From assembly GCF_018446385.1 (NCBI RefSeq), contig NC_055996.1, forward strand, positions 125,709,750-125,773,749: 64,000 nucleotides of DNA, read 5' to 3'. Below are positions 1 through 11,466 of this stretch, one piece after another. Below the pieces are notes generated by a model that searched no databases, was not told the origin of the DNA, and saw only the letters and a program-made list of their open reading frames with translations. Position 1 is the first letter of the stretch. Each line of letters starts with the position of its first letter. The DNA comes from Zingiber officinale. Lineage: Eukaryota; Streptophyta; Magnoliopsida; Zingiberales; Zingiberaceae. The position numbers and the translations under genes were made by a program.

Positions 1-504
1 TTACATATTTCCACATGAGCCCATAACAATCTCAAACAAATTTTCCCTTTAAAAAAAAGAAGTTTCTTCCATTTCTCAACTCTTCCTTATTTTAACATGT
101 TGTTTGTTATTAGATCTAATGTCTTCACTCAAATAAAAAAATTAATTTCTATTGTCAATGGATTCCTTCTATTTCTCTTCCCTTTTCTAATGTCCTTAAA
201 TCTGCAAGTCTTTTTTATTCTTCTTTGCATGACACCCATCTTCTCATGAGGCCTTTCTCCATTCTGTTTAGTAGTACAAGACTCTCTTTTGATTGAGTAT
301 CCTCTCCCAATACATCTATGTGTTGTGTGCTTCTATATACGCCACTATAGTCTACAAGGAAAAACTCACTCAAGTGACTAGGCTTCTTGGGATCAATCTT
401 ATCATTTTAGTCTCTCTCTCTCTCTCTCTCGTCTAGTTTTTCCTTTTATTTGTTGCATGTTGTGGTATATGTCGCCTTATGGAAAGGACAATTCAAGATA
501 CCTA
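1..504. other. AT-rich flank without a recognised gene
   Basis: No supported coding region or element boundary was seen here. There is a short CT dinucleotide run at about 411-430. The segment adjoins the LTR that begins near 505 and may be old intergenic sequence or a distant DGAT1 intron. I found no DGAT1 exon in it. Confidence 0.4.
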
Positions 505-1364
505 TGCTGGCGCAACGGGCCGGCAAGAGGAGGGTGAACTACCTATAAAATAAAATTAACCTTTCTCGATCTTAGGACTCTAATTAGTAGCACAATTATA
601 CTAAATTAAATCAACAACTAAAAAGAAGAGGCAAAGAAATTACTTAGTTACAACCTACGTGGTTATTAATATAAGATAAAAGAAAGCACTAAAAATCTCC
701 TTTAAAGGCGGAGAAGCCTCTTACACTCGTTGAATGCTCAAAAAGTTGCTAGGAAATGAATACAAGAGTTGTTGAATATTTCTTAACTCCAGGGGTCTTT
801 TTATATGCCTTGAAAAACTCTATCCGCAGCTTGAAGGCGCCTTCAAGATGGTCCAAGGCACCTTCCATTAGCTAAGTTTTATTCGTTGAAGATAAAACTT
901 ATCTGTGGCTAACGACTACTAGAAAGCGCTTTCAAGAGCTGGAAGACGCCTTCGCACTGCTCATTGAAGGCGCCTTCTAGCCGTGGAAGGCGCCTTCCAA
1001 CTGGTAGATCAACTCCACTCCTTAGTGGTTGATCTCTTCACGTGGGTAATTCTCCGGCTAACCGGAGTTGAGCTCACCCGAACCCAACTCTGACCTTCTC
1101 CTTGAGCAGGCTTCCTCCCAGGCTTCTCGTCCCTCGAACGTCGCACGCGTCCTTCTCGTCCACCGGTGTACTCTTCCACAGTATCTCGTCCCTCAGATGC
1201 ACCAAGCCCGTCGGCTCCCTTCCCATGCCATCCTTCTCGCTAGCTGCGTCTTCCGCTCAACTTCTTGTATTTCTAAGCTCCTTTACACTTTGACACAAGG
1301 ATCAAACACAACAAGATCTAACTAAACTTGGTTGACAACATCAAAACTACCAGGAATGCTTACA
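505..1364 (-). mobile_element. LTR of a truncated Copia-like element (A), minus orientation
   Basis: On the plus strand the unit runs from TG at 505 to ACA at 1364. It is followed directly by ATCTCTCCCTTTTTGATG, which on the minus strand is a polypurine tract placed just before an LTR start. A TATA-like box (ATATAAAA on the minus strand) lies at about 799-806. Just upstream of it in element orientation are palindromes with a GGCGCC core: an 18-bp perfect one at 830-847 and others at 966-977 and 985-998. The GAGGAGGGTGAA stretch near 520 resembles the end of the other Copia-type LTRs in this window. The second LTR is not in the window, so the left boundary is tentative. Confidence 0.6.
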
Positions 1365-2560
1365 ATCTCTCCCTTTTTGATGTGCATTAACCCAAGTTCA
1401 AGTTAGGGTTAAAAATGCAATAACATAACTAAAGTAGATAAATTGCTTGCGAAATAAGTAAAAATTCTAAATTCAAAAAAAAATCCTAACTCCCTCTCAA
1501 CTTGTATCTATTTCTCTCCCTTTGATCACATCAAAAAATAGGGAAAAATACAATAAAGTGTTAAACAAATATTTTTAGGGCTACATTACAAACATTACTA
1601 GTAGGCTAATAATTAAGCTTCTATTTTGACACAAATAATATAAAAATTACTTTTCTATTTCGAAAAAATCTTGAAAATATCTGTCGCATGTAAACAGAAT
1701 AAGTTAGAGTAGTAGAAAAATTTACATAGAAATACCTTGTATTTGAAAAGAAATAAATTATTTCAGTACAGAAACTAATTTTTGAAAATAAGTCTTTAAA
1801 AATATTTTTTCAACTCTATTATTTTTCCTGGATGTATGAGACACATTGTTTAACGGCAAAAAAGTAAAATTTTCAAAATTTCTATTTTTTTGAATTTTTA
1901 ATATTAACAATTATCTTTTCGGAAAATAATTTATAATACATCAGACATAAAAAAAAATCAAAAATATTTGTAAGGATAGAGAATATTATGTTTTATCACA
2001 TAAAAATGAGATTTTCAAAATTTAAATCTGCAAATAAATTTAAATTTCAAAGTATGATTTTTGTTAATAATTTTATACTCAACAGTAAACAAAATTTGAA
2101 AAAAAATCTATTTGTAGATTAAATTATCAGATAGCATAGAAAAAATTTTCAACTCGAAATAAAAATTTTAAAAAAATATATTTTTCTGATTGAGACAATT
2201 CTTATCCTAATAATTAAAAAAATTGGAGTTTAATCTAAAAAAGATTTTAGAACCCAATATAAGTTCTGTCTATTGGATTTACTAAAAATTTTGGAGGTAC
2301 ATAATTTTTAGAAATTTTCTGATTTCTAATGTATCAGTTTATTTACCATAATTTCTAAATTTTGATTTTTTAAAATCGTTTGAACATGCATGGTCATTTT
2401 TTAACTGTTCGATTTCTATTTTCAATTTTTCGTTTTCTATCTTTAAATTATCAAACATATCCAAGGAGCATGATTTTACTAAGTTTAATTTTAACCTACC
2501 ATTCTCTCTTTCTAATTGTACTATATTCTTAGATAACATTTTGATAAATTGGAAAGACGT
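1365..2560 (-). mobile_element. Internal remnant of Copia-like element A, truncated
   Basis: This AT-rich sequence follows the polypurine tract and would be the 3' internal region of element A read on the minus strand. It contains no long ORF. A short coiled-coil ORF at 2339-2539 is the only coding-like piece. Resemblance fades near 2560, where I place the truncation without a clear junction. Confidence 0.4.
2339..2539 (-). pseudogene. Coiled-coil gag-like fragment
   Basis: A 66-residue reading frame with a strong heptad pattern (LERENGRLK, then IENEKLKIEIEQLK) and ending KSKFRNYGK. The gag proteins of elements B, C and D have a comparable coiled coil after their zinc knuckles, so I read this as a fragment of a Copia-type gag. 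No zinc knuckle is present in it. The chance of a random AT-rich ORF is real. Confidence 0.35.
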
Positions 2561-3065
2561 TTGGCTGCAACAGCATTTTCTTTCTCTTTATTTTCATCAA
2601 CAACAAGCCACTAACAGCAATTCCAGCTTCTTCTCTTCATCTTTCCAACAACAGTAGCTCTCCCTCATATTTTTCCAGCGAGCACCAGAAACAGCACCAT
2701 CTTTGTTGTTTTTTTTCCAACCACCAGCCCTTCTATTACCTATTTTATGTTTATCATCGGAGTCAAGAGAGAAGCCAGTCAACTACTTGATTTTCCTCAT
2801 TTCGAATCTTCGTTCAATGAGCTTATCATTTCCAGGATGGCAACAGCAAAGTAAAGGTAAAATTGGTAAGGAATTGGCATAAATGATATTGGAGAAATAA
2901 TTGATTCATGATTATATTTATTTAGGTTCAATTGGCTCGTTTAGTATCAACGAAACATCCCCTCTCCCAAAGAAAAGTTGTGAGGTTTAGATTTTATTTT
3001 ATTAGATTTCTATTAAGATTGGTTAAATAAATTTGTTATTCAATAGTAGAAAGAGATGTCACGTA
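2561..3065. other. Intergenic sequence, nothing recognised
   Basis: There is no ORF with credible composition and no clear repeat boundary. A CA/CT-rich patch lies at 2590-2720. An ORF on the minus strand at 2597-2782 has no recognisable family. Confidence 0.35.
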
Positions 3066-3310
3066 GGATCAATGGTGCAACGGTAGAGCGCCTTCTCAAT
3101 TTCCCAGACATCTAAGATCAAATCCCAACTTCGGCGAATTAACGGATAAATTTTCCTTAATGAATGGTTCACTTAAGAACGCTGGGTTGATAGGTCGTCC
3201 GCTGCCAGCGCTTCTTGATTTATCTTGATGACCGATGGAAAATTTCCGTGGGTCGGGTTGGTCACTCCTAAGATTAGTCAGCGTAAGCTGAATACCTGAT
3301 GCCAACTAAA
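3066..3310 (+). mobile_element. Probable tRNA-derived SINE
   Basis: A box-A-like stretch (GGTGCAACGGTAGAGC, about 3074-3089) is followed after about 30 bp by a B-box-like stretch (AGATCAAATCCCAAC). This is the internal promoter arrangement of RNA polymerase III SINEs. The body around 3190-3280 has short GC-rich blocks unlike its AT-rich flanks, and the 3' side runs into A-rich sequence. I could not identify target-site duplications. The minus-strand ORF across it is a shadow. Confidence 0.5.
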
Positions 3311-4114
3311 ACAAAAACAGAGTGGAATCAAGATCTGATCCGTCTTGTATTACTATGTTCTTATATATTATTTTGGGTTTGAATTATTTTTGTATTGTAG
3401 TTGTAAATATGAGTTCGATTAAAGCACATTGATTTTTTTTTTTTTTGACACTCGTTACTTTTTATTGTTTATAGAGGTACATATATCTATCCTATGACTT
3501 CCATACATTTATCCTTTTGCATGAATAAATAGATAAGATAGATTATATATATGTGCTTTATAGAGGTTTCTAAAAAATGGGATTAAAATAATATTTAAAA
3601 AAAGTGAAACGGGTTATAAAATAATTAAATATGGGTAAATAATTGATACTAGTTCAAGTTCACATATGGATTTTATATAGGAATTAAAATGGGAATGGTT
3701 GTTTTTAAAATTTAAAATAGATATTCTGAAATGATCTTCAGTTGTTCTCTATCTTTAAAGTGCTCAACCTTTCGTACTGTTAATATTTCATTCTTTTGAT
3801 ACTCGTAGCTTACCCTATGATGATACCTAAATGAATTCACATGACTCATATTAAAAGTTGACTTATGTTGGTTGTTCACACGAATCGATAAGATGTGAAC
3901 TTGGAATTGAACAGTTGTGGTAAAAAGGAGTTAAAGTAAACTAATAAAAATGTAAATGGGAAATATTAAAAAGTGAAAACTACGAGTCTAACCTTATACT
4001 AGCCCGTACGTCGGATGACGTATGAAATTGCGATATGAAATTTAAAGAACTTATTGAACAATTTAAAATTGTGATATGAAATTGCAATGTACTTTACTTT
4101 CTTGACCTCTAATA
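3311..4114. other. AT-rich sequence, nothing recognised
   Basis: No gene, no clear repeat boundary and no exon of DGAT1 was seen in this stretch. It ends at the left LTR of element F. Confidence 0.4.
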
Positions 4115-5218
4115 TGGGGAGTGTTAAAAGTTGCCACAAATACAAACGAGGATCAATTGGATGTTAAGTTGGATCAAAAGTTAAGAGATGTCAATGTGAC
4201 CATCTCTATTCGACTGAGCCAACCCGCCAGTCTTCCAAGGCCTACCCAAGCCGACCCACCAGTCATCATGGCTAACCCACCGGTCTTCCTGGTCGACCCG
4301 TCAATTTTCCTGACCGACCAGCCAATCTTCCTAGTTGAGCCAAACAAACCAGTCTTCCTAACCGACCCACCAGGATTTCTGGTCGTCCCGCTAGTCATCC
4401 TGGCTGTCCCGCCAGTCTTCCTAGTTGAGCCGACCCGCCAGTCTACGGTTGGTCCTATACAGACCGAGGGGCTCAGCTTTCGAATCAAATATCTGGCTTA
4501 TGTCCGACCGACTATGCTGCTCGAACACTCCGACTCACCTCCACTCTGACCCGACACCTCTCCCAGGCCCAAATATCCAGAATAGCACATGCCCCCCCCC
4601 CCCCCCCCGATTAGTTGTCAGAATGTCAGAATACATGAGTTATCAAAACGCATGTAGTATGCATGACATAACATGATCCCCTCGAGGTCTCCACAAGACA
4701 AGACATGGATGACATGACCACACTTTTGACATGACACATTCTTTAATGGGAACATGACATCTTGTCAAAAATGCAACCTCTCCTCTCCCCTCTCCTCTGA
4801 TCATCACGGATGTGACACATCACTCCTTCGTGCTATAAAAAGCCCCGCCCCTGCCCGTGAGCCAAGGTATCCGGGATACTCCTTACTACATGCACTCACA
4901 TTTCATTAAGCTTTTGCACTATTTATCTTCTCCATTTTTGACATCACAGAAGACTGACTTAAGCGTCGGAATAAAAGGTCAGGGAGCCCCCGGTCTCCCT
5001 GACTCCCTCTAACGCTCCGTCTATCTTTTCCTATCTTCTAGCAACCTTACAAGCACCATTGACGAGATCTTTTTTAGCACCTTCGGTCCCTTTTTTCTTG
5101 GCTTTCTTGGAGGTCCAGTGATTCAGTCAACCTAGAAGACAGCTCACCTTCCTCTACCTCTTCCTCCTACCAGCCACTTCACCGACATTACATCTCTCAC
5201 CACTTCCAGACGGGATCA
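4115..5218 (+). repeat. 5' LTR of element F
   Basis: It begins TG near 4115 and ends GATCA at 5218, directly before the primer site. TATA box CTATAAAAAG near 4835. A run of about sixteen C residues near 4591-4608 is absent from the other LTR, which has only five C there. The stretch 4230-4440 is a degenerate tandem repeat built on CCGACCCACCAGTCTTCCT-like units. The ORFs predicted across it are repeats read as protein. Confidence 0.75.
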
Positions 5219-5221
5219 AAT

Positions 5222-5240
5222 TTGGCACCGTCTGCGGGAA
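5222..5240 (+). other. Primer-binding site of element F
   Basis: TTGGCACCGTCTGCGGGAA lies three bases after the LTR end. It differs at only two positions from the common Tat-lineage primer site, which would pair with the 3' end of a tRNA, usually given as tRNA-Arg. Confidence 0.7.
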
Positions 5241-6521
5241 CCTCTCCCCCTGATCTAGAATGTGAAGATGGATGATGCCGGAAAAATCTGTCATCACCAT
5301 GACCGGAGAATTTCGATAAACACACCACCGCCATAGTAAAGAGCTTGGTTTTTTATTTATATTCTCTTCCCAACTCCGTAAATTTTCAGGAGTCAGAAGA
5401 TTTAATTATTCACTCTATCAGCAATCCCGATCGGCAAATCATTTGGCAATTCTCCACTCAAGTTCCATTCAACGGGGTAAATTCCGGTAAACTTTCAATA
5501 GGCAAGTTACCCGGCTGTAATTGGCAATCGGTAGCCAAATCTGCCAATTGTAAAAGTCCGATTGGTAGTTATGATGGGCAAATTCGAAGGCAAATCAAAT
5601 GCCCCTCCGAGCAACCAATCAAATTCCCATTTGACAGTAGAAGCTTCTCATCCAATCAACAGATGATTTAATCCGCAACAAATCTCCAAAAGGACAGTCT
5701 GATTTAATCCGATCGGCATCTCAAAAGGACAGTCCAATTAAATCTCGAACGGCAGCTAGCCATCTCCAATTATCATTCATTTGGCCATCCTAACGGCAGC
5801 TCCAACGAACAGTTCAGTCATCCCAAGAGACTCATTCGTATTTGCGTGGCAGCTTGAAATTAGCAGTTTAAGTCATCTTGATAAATAAATCTGAACTTGA
5901 ATTTTGGAATTTAAATTCAGACTGTATCCATATTCTTATCAGACAGGAAGTTCATCTCCAAATGACCACTCGGCCAGTATCTTCAAATAGCCACTCGGCC
6001 AATATTTCAAAATCAAATGGTCACTCGGCCGATCAAAGGTCAACTGAGCAAGTCAGATTCTGAGCAAGCTCACCAAATGCCCATCAAAAGTAACATTGGC
6101 ATTCGATTCGGCGAGTCCCAAGCAGGAACTCCATCAACAGGCCGAGCAGACCATTTTGTTTTTTCTCAAATTATTCAATCAGCAAAGTCCCATCAAATTC
6201 AAAAAGGCCAAGTCAAAAGTGACGGTCAAAATTGGCAACAACAAAGGACCTATCTTCCAATCACCTTTAAAGTGGCAAAAACCACTTGGCTCCAATTGGG
6301 AGCAAGTGATCAAAATAGATCGGCGTCTTCACCCGATCGGCAAGCGCAATTAAAAAAAAAATCATTTGACCAAACAGCACCAAATCCGTTCGGCTGCAAA
6401 GGGACAAAAAGTCAAATGAGCAAATCAAATTCCAACCCACGCGGCTTCACAAAGCTCCATCTCCGTTCCAAAACACCAAAATGGCAACACCAATGGGCAA
6501 AATCCGATCGGCATGGTTTAG
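5241..6521 (+). mobile_element. Left internal part of element F, non-coding
   Basis: The stretch is composed of many near-copies of words such as GGCAAATC, CAATCGG and GATCGGCA. No credible CDS was found; an ATG near 5272 opens only a very short frame. The sequence resumes at 12724 on the other side of nested element G with the same word composition, which supports the nesting. Confidence 0.65.
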
Positions 6522-7657
6522 TGAAATAATGGATGATTCTAGCGAAAGGGCAGAAATGATAGTCAAAATAATATGACAGTTAAAAATCAAGAGAATGTAA
6601 CAGTTAAGATTAAAGACTACTTGTGCAGGCAGTCCACTCTCCTAAGACCAACTGACCTCTTGGCCGGTTGAACCTCCAGGGCTCAATCCCCTTCTCCTGA
6701 ACATCATCCCAGTCTTATTCTCAACCGACCACTTGGCCAGTCGGACCTCCACCTCCAGGACTCAATCTCCTTCTTCTAGGCATCATCCCAGTCTTACTCC
6801 CAGTCCCCTTCTCCTGAGCATCATCCTAGTTTTACTCCTAGGCCTCTTGGCTAGTGAAACCTCCAGGGTTCAGTCCTCTTCTCGTCTTACTCCTGGCCGG
6901 CCTCTTCACCGGTCGAACCCAGAACTCAGTCCCCTCACTTCTACTAGGCATCATCCTAGTATTACTCCCAGCCGACCTCTTCGCCAGTTAGACCTCCAAG
7001 ACTCAGTCCCCTTCTCCCAGGCACCATCCTAATCAAATCCCCGGACGGGTTTACGCAGATCGGACCTCTAGGGCTCATTCCCCTCACTTCTCCTAGGCAC
7101 CATCTCAGCCTTACTCTCAATCGGCCTCCTAGTCAGTCGGACCCCTAAGAGGATAACACTGTCAGGGAATCGCAACAACTTATCAGGAAGTAACAGATAT
7201 TTGACAAGAAATATTCCAATACTCTGTCACATACAAACCGCGAAACCCTCCTCTACCCAATGAAAGCCCATCGTACATCTTCTTTCACCCGACACCCCCT
7301 GATATGCGACATTCTCTAATGTCTTATGATTGCAGAGGTTACAAAAGGCAGTATAAAAAGGGAGGTCCTCTCCGTTGGCCAGGCACGCGCTAAACAGCAG
7401 TCTTAGGCGCACACATTTATGGTTCTTCATCTTTTTCCACTCGTCCTCTCTTCTGACTTGAGCGTCAGAGGGCCTGCGTCAAGGACCCCTTCTCTGGTTC
7501 TCGCTCTAAAGCTTCAGGGTACTTGGTATGTGGTGTTTGCAAGGCAGTGGGTACCATCAACAATCCTCTTCCTCCAAGCTCCGAATTTCCTCTCTTCGTC
7601 GACATTCTCGCCATCATCACCGGTACCCTCATCTAACTCAGCTTCCGGACGGGATCA
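6522..7657 (+). repeat. 5' LTR of element G
   Basis: It shares with 11467-12723 the start block (GAAATGATAGTCAA), a long run of CGGCCTCTTGGCCGGTCGGAC-like units, the TATA box (GTATAAAAAGGGAG, near 7350) and the end block GATCA. The unit repeats contain GGCCG/CGGCC arms around CTCTT, a weak form of the palindromes seen in other LTRs here. Reading frames across it are repeat artefacts. Confidence 0.75.
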
Positions 7658-7659
7658 AA

Positions 7660-7677
7660 TTTAGCGTCGTCTGTGGG
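7660..7677 (+). other. Primer-binding site of element G
   Basis: TTAGCGTCGTCTGTGGGT is a decayed version of the TTGGCGCCGTCTGTGGGA type and lies two bases after the LTR. Two of its differences are G to A or C to T changes, as expected from cytosine deamination in silenced DNA. Confidence 0.65.
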
Positions 7678-7706
7678 TACACATTCATCTGTTCTGGAAC
7701 GTGAAA

Positions 7707-9060
7707 ATGGAGGGCACTGATAAAATCAACCTCACTATAATGCTCGGGGAATACGAATTATTCATGGAGGCCAAGATACGAGCGGCCTCAGAAAAACAAA
7801 CTACAGATTTTCACTCGCACCGCGCTCTTGTGGCCTCGAAGGAAGTGCTCTTCACCTCGGATGGAAGATCCAAGAGGAAGCGGTCATACGACTTCTCCCA
7901 AGAGCTGTATCGAACACCTAGAGAAGGTGGCAACAGAATGGAGCAATCTCAAGCCTCCTCAGCCGGGAACTCGCGTGTAAGAGACCCAAAGAGGGAAAAA
8001 GCCCTAGCCATTCAGGAGATGTCTGAACAACTCAGTGTCCTTTTCTCCCAAGAAGTGCTAGACGAGAATCTTCCTAAGGGTTATAAACCACCATCTATTG
8101 GAGAGTATGGAGGTAATAATGATCCAGAGGATCACCTCTGAAAATTCTAGAACACTGCTCTGTTGCATCAATCCAGCGACGTAATAAAATGTCAAGTGTT
8201 TCTGAACACTCTCTTCGGCTCAACGCAAAGATGGCTCGACGGGTTACTAGTCGGATTCATTACTTTGATCCATTACTTGTTTCCAAGAATTTAGGAACAG
8301 TTTCCTACACCATTTCGCTAGCAGCAGAAAATAACCAAAGACCAATCATAGTTTGTTTGCGCTTAAACAAGGGGCTATGAAGTCCTTAAGACCATACATC
8401 AAGCGTTTCAAATAAGTGGATGTCCCGTCCGCCACTTTTGAAATATTAATAAGCGCCTTCTCTTAAGGCCTATCAGAGGGAGATTTTTTTCGAGCCCTCA
8501 TCCAAAAGCCCCTAAAAGATTTCAATGAGCTATTAGGAAAAACGGTCAAATACATTAATATAAAGGAAGCTCAGACCGCTCGAAAAAGGAAGTCAAGAGG
8601 CTCCAACCAGTTGAGTAGAGAGGAGGCCACCATCGCCTCCTGTTCGTCCTAAGGATCCCGCGTCGAATTATCCGTCGGTTCAAGAAACAGGGGTGGCACG
8701 GCAAGTCGGAGCCATTCGAGCTCCTGTCAACCAATCTACCCCATGGGAGGCCCAGTATTGCACTTACCACCGGTCACCCACTCATGACACAGGAAGTTGT
8801 CTCCAGTTCAGGACTTTCGCCGAGCAGCCGAACTAGGTCTTCCTCCGCTCGAGATCGCGCCTCAACTTCTGAGACAGGCCAGCAATCCTAACATCTCAGC
8901 CCGACCAACTAATTCGCCTCAAGGGAAAAAAAGATTCGGGTAGCTCATCAAGCGATAGACGAAAGGAAATGAGAAATCCGGGAGAATCGAGTAAATGCAG
9001 CAATCCGTGACATTATAAAGATGGGTTCTCTAATCGACAGAGAAGCTGTGTAGGGTCGAT
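7707..9060 (+). pseudogene. Gypsy gag pseudogene of element G
   Basis: An open frame from the ATG at 7707 to a TGA at 8139-8141 covers 144 residues. It ends in the gag signature LPKGYKPPSIGEYGG...DPEDHL, which in Gypsy elements precedes the capsid-like retrotransposon gag domain. The homologous frame continues past the TGA (NTALLHQSSDVIKCQVFLNTLFG) and again near 8500-8600 (KYINIKEAQ). It carries many stops, so the protein cannot be made whole. No zinc knuckle was found downstream. The gag of an autonomous Tat element is several times longer. Confident as Gypsy gag; the end of the pseudogene is approximate. Confidence 0.75.
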
Positions 9061-9240
9061 CGAAGATGTAACTAGGCTAGTATTGCAGGGAAGGCGATGT
9101 AAAATCCTCAAGAAACTTGTGTTCAACTACTACGGTCCCCGCAAAGGTCAATGGTGAAAAGCTGGATCACCCATGTAGTGTGGTTTAATTCTGGCCTTAC
9201 CCTAACTGAGGAGCATTCTCTAGCTACATTAACCTTTTTC

Positions 9241-9870
9241 TAATAAGCGGATCCCAGACTCTCGCCCCGTGTGAATTATAAGCGAGCACGGCTCTCACAT
9301 CCCAACGACCTCTGATCGGACTCCAGACTCTCGTCCCCATGCGAGTTATAAGCGAGCACAGCTCTCGCATCCCAACGACCTCTTGGTCGAACTCCAGACT
9401 CTCGCCAGCGAGTTATAAGTGAGCACGGCTCTCGCATCCCAACGACATCCCTGTCGGAAACCCAGACTCTCGCCTCCGTACGAATTATAAGCGAGCACGG
9501 CTCTCACGTCTTAACAACCTCTCGGTCGGACTCCAGACTTTTGCCCCCATGGTAGTTATAAGCGAGCACGATTCTCGCGTCCCAACGACCTCTAGATCAG
9601 ACTTCAGACTCTCGCCCCCGTGAGAGTTATAAGCAAGCACAGCTCTCGTGTCCCAACGACCTCGGTCAGACTCCAGACTCCAGACTCTCGCCCCCATGTG
9701 AGTTATAAACGAGCACGACTCTCGAGTCTCAATGACCTCTCAGTTAGACTCCAAACTCTAGCGAGGACGACTCTCGCATCCTAATGACAATCTAGTCGAA
9801 TTCCAGACTCTCACCTAATGCAAGTTATAAGCGAGCAAGGCTCTCACGCCTATAACTTCTCGGCCAGGAT
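9241..9870 (+). repeat. Tandem array of about 60-65 bp units in element G
   Basis: About ten units share CCAGACTCTCGCC, GAGTTATAAGCGAGCACG, GCTCTCGC and CCCAACGACCTC. Inside each unit GCGAG and CTCGC can pair. Related units occur in element F at 13000-13110 and 13750-13890, which links the two elements. ORFs in either direction are periodic artefacts. Confidence 0.85.
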
Positions 9871-9879
9871 AAAAATCTT

Positions 9880-10315
9880 CTCGGCACTTATCTCCACAAT
9901 CACCCTGTCCAACTCTTATCTCTACAGCCGCCTTGTTCGGTTCTTATCTCTACAGTCGTCCTGTCCAGCTCTTATCTCTACAGTCGTCTTGTCCGGATCT
10001 TATCTCTACAACCGCCCTATCTAACTTTTATCTCTACAGTCGCCCTGTCCGGCTCTTATCTCTACAACCACCCTGCCTGGCTCTTATCTCTATAGCCGCT
10101 CTATCATACTCTTATCTCTATAGCCGCTCTGCCCGATGCTCATCTCCACAGCCGCCTTATCATGCTCTTATATCTACAGCCGCTCTGCCCAGCACTTATC
10201 TCCATAGCCGCCCTATCAGGCTCTTATCTCCACAACCGCTTTATCAGGCTCTTATCTTCACGGCCACTCTACCCAATACTTATCTCGATAACCGCTCTAC
10301 CCTACACTTAACATG
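9880..10315 (+). repeat. Tandem array of 27-bp units in element G
   Basis: Roughly sixteen units of a 27-bp word built on CTGTCCGGCTCTTATCTCTACAGCCGC, with point changes. Because 27 is a multiple of three, long false ORFs open through it (for example 9933-10316). Function unknown. Arrays at this place, between gag-pol and the 3' LTR, are common in Tat-lineage elements. Confidence 0.85.
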
Positions 10316-10635
10316 ATCGTGGCAACACTCAGCAATACACGCATGTGGTCAACCTTCAACACCATAGCCTCAACCTCATGATTCAATTAACGCTCAAGCA
10401 CGAGAGTTAATCACTCGTCTATGAGAGAGGAAAAGTGTAAACTGAATGACGATTAAGAATAATAAAGTACACAGAGGTCAATGAACCATCAACAAACATA
10501 CAACACAAAGTCTGATTAATCAAAACCCAAAAAGTAGTTTCTGGTCTCCCTCCTACAATTCTTTCATATTACAAAATATTCATCTAACAGACTAGTCGTT
10601 AGGCGTCCTTCCTCGCGAGGGTGCCGGACTGCTCC
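10316..10635. other. Unassigned internal sequence of element G
   Basis: No repeats and no credible ORF. It separates the 27-bp array from the end of the antisense ORF. Confidence 0.4.
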
Positions 10636-10636
10636 T

Positions 10637-11152
10637 CCCACCCTAGATACAGACGAGTCGCTGATCTGCAGCCCGAGCAGAAATAGGTCGCTTGCTCGAA
10701 CGTTTGTTCGATTCACCCTGGTAGACCTGCAAGGAAGACGCCAGCTCAGATTTGGTTCGGTTTAATTCGGCTCGTAAGGAGCTCAGTTCGATCGCTCCCA
10801 GGTCCAGGTCTTGCTGTTGCTATAATATTGTTAGATCCTTGGCCTTTACTTCCCTAATCAGGCTGGAGATCGCGGAGGCATGCATCATTTTCAGGTCATA
10901 TAATTCCGTAGTCCTTTGCGCTAAGTCCATAGAGACTTTGTTCTTTATGGCAAGTTCAGCTCGAGCTTTAGACTGGGAAGCAGATAAACGCACCTCGAGT
11001 TCCTTCCAGTTTGAGTGCAGGAGATTCAAGGCTTGCAACGCCTCTACTAAGGATTCCACCTTCTCGACAAGTAATTGAGTTCGTCTTTTTGCATCTTGTT
11101 GTAGCTGTTGGATCTCTTCAATCAGGATCTTAGGGTGAGATTCTGACGCCAT
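10637..11152 (-). pseudogene. Antisense coiled-coil ORF (aORF-like) of element G
   Basis: On the strand opposite to gag there is a frame of 110 codons from the ATG at 11152 to a TAG near 10820. The same frame then stays open for about 60 further codons (QQQDLDLGAIELSSLRAEL...) to about 10637. The product is almost entirely heptad-patterned (IEEIQQLQQDAKRR, LVEKVESLVEALQAL, KARAELAIKNKVSMDL), a long coiled coil. Additional ORFs, some antisense and placed near the 3' LTR, are known from Tat-lineage Gypsy elements. The position fits that type; the family assignment is inference. The single TAG could come from a CAG by deamination. A spurious ORF is less likely because of the regular heptads on both sides of the stop. 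Confidence 0.55.
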
Positions 11153-11466
11153 TAATTAGAGAGATTCGCCAAGGAAGAAGCACAACGAGGTCGCTGACGA
11201 ACAAGGAAGAAGCACAACAAGGATAAAGGAAAGGTAGGGGTTAAGAGCCGAAAGGGGGCCCCTTTGTAAAAGAATGATCGTGAGACAAACCATACGATCC
11301 CATGGGAAAAACATCCTCCTCCTAAGACATGAGATCAAAGGACAAGTGGATCCTTCTAAAAAGTTGTATGTTGACTGTATTGGGAAGGAGCGATAGTTAG
11401 TAAACAGACTATGGTCTAGTTAGTCGGGCATGAGTCTCCTTCGACTAGACTTGAAAGGAAGGCTTT

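Noticed and set aside
3066..3090. tRNA gene
   Set aside because: A- and B-box-like words are present but no cloverleaf or acceptor stem can be drawn; a SINE is the better reading.
4121..4549. 142-codon ORF with PVFLVDP-like repeats
   Set aside because: A degenerate tandem repeat inside the 5' LTR of element F; the frame begins at the LTR edge and is not kept in the other LTR.
9933..10316. 127-codon ORF with regular Tyr/Leu/Ser repeats
   Set aside because: A 27-bp tandem repeat keeps any stop-free frame open. No codon bias or homology is visible.
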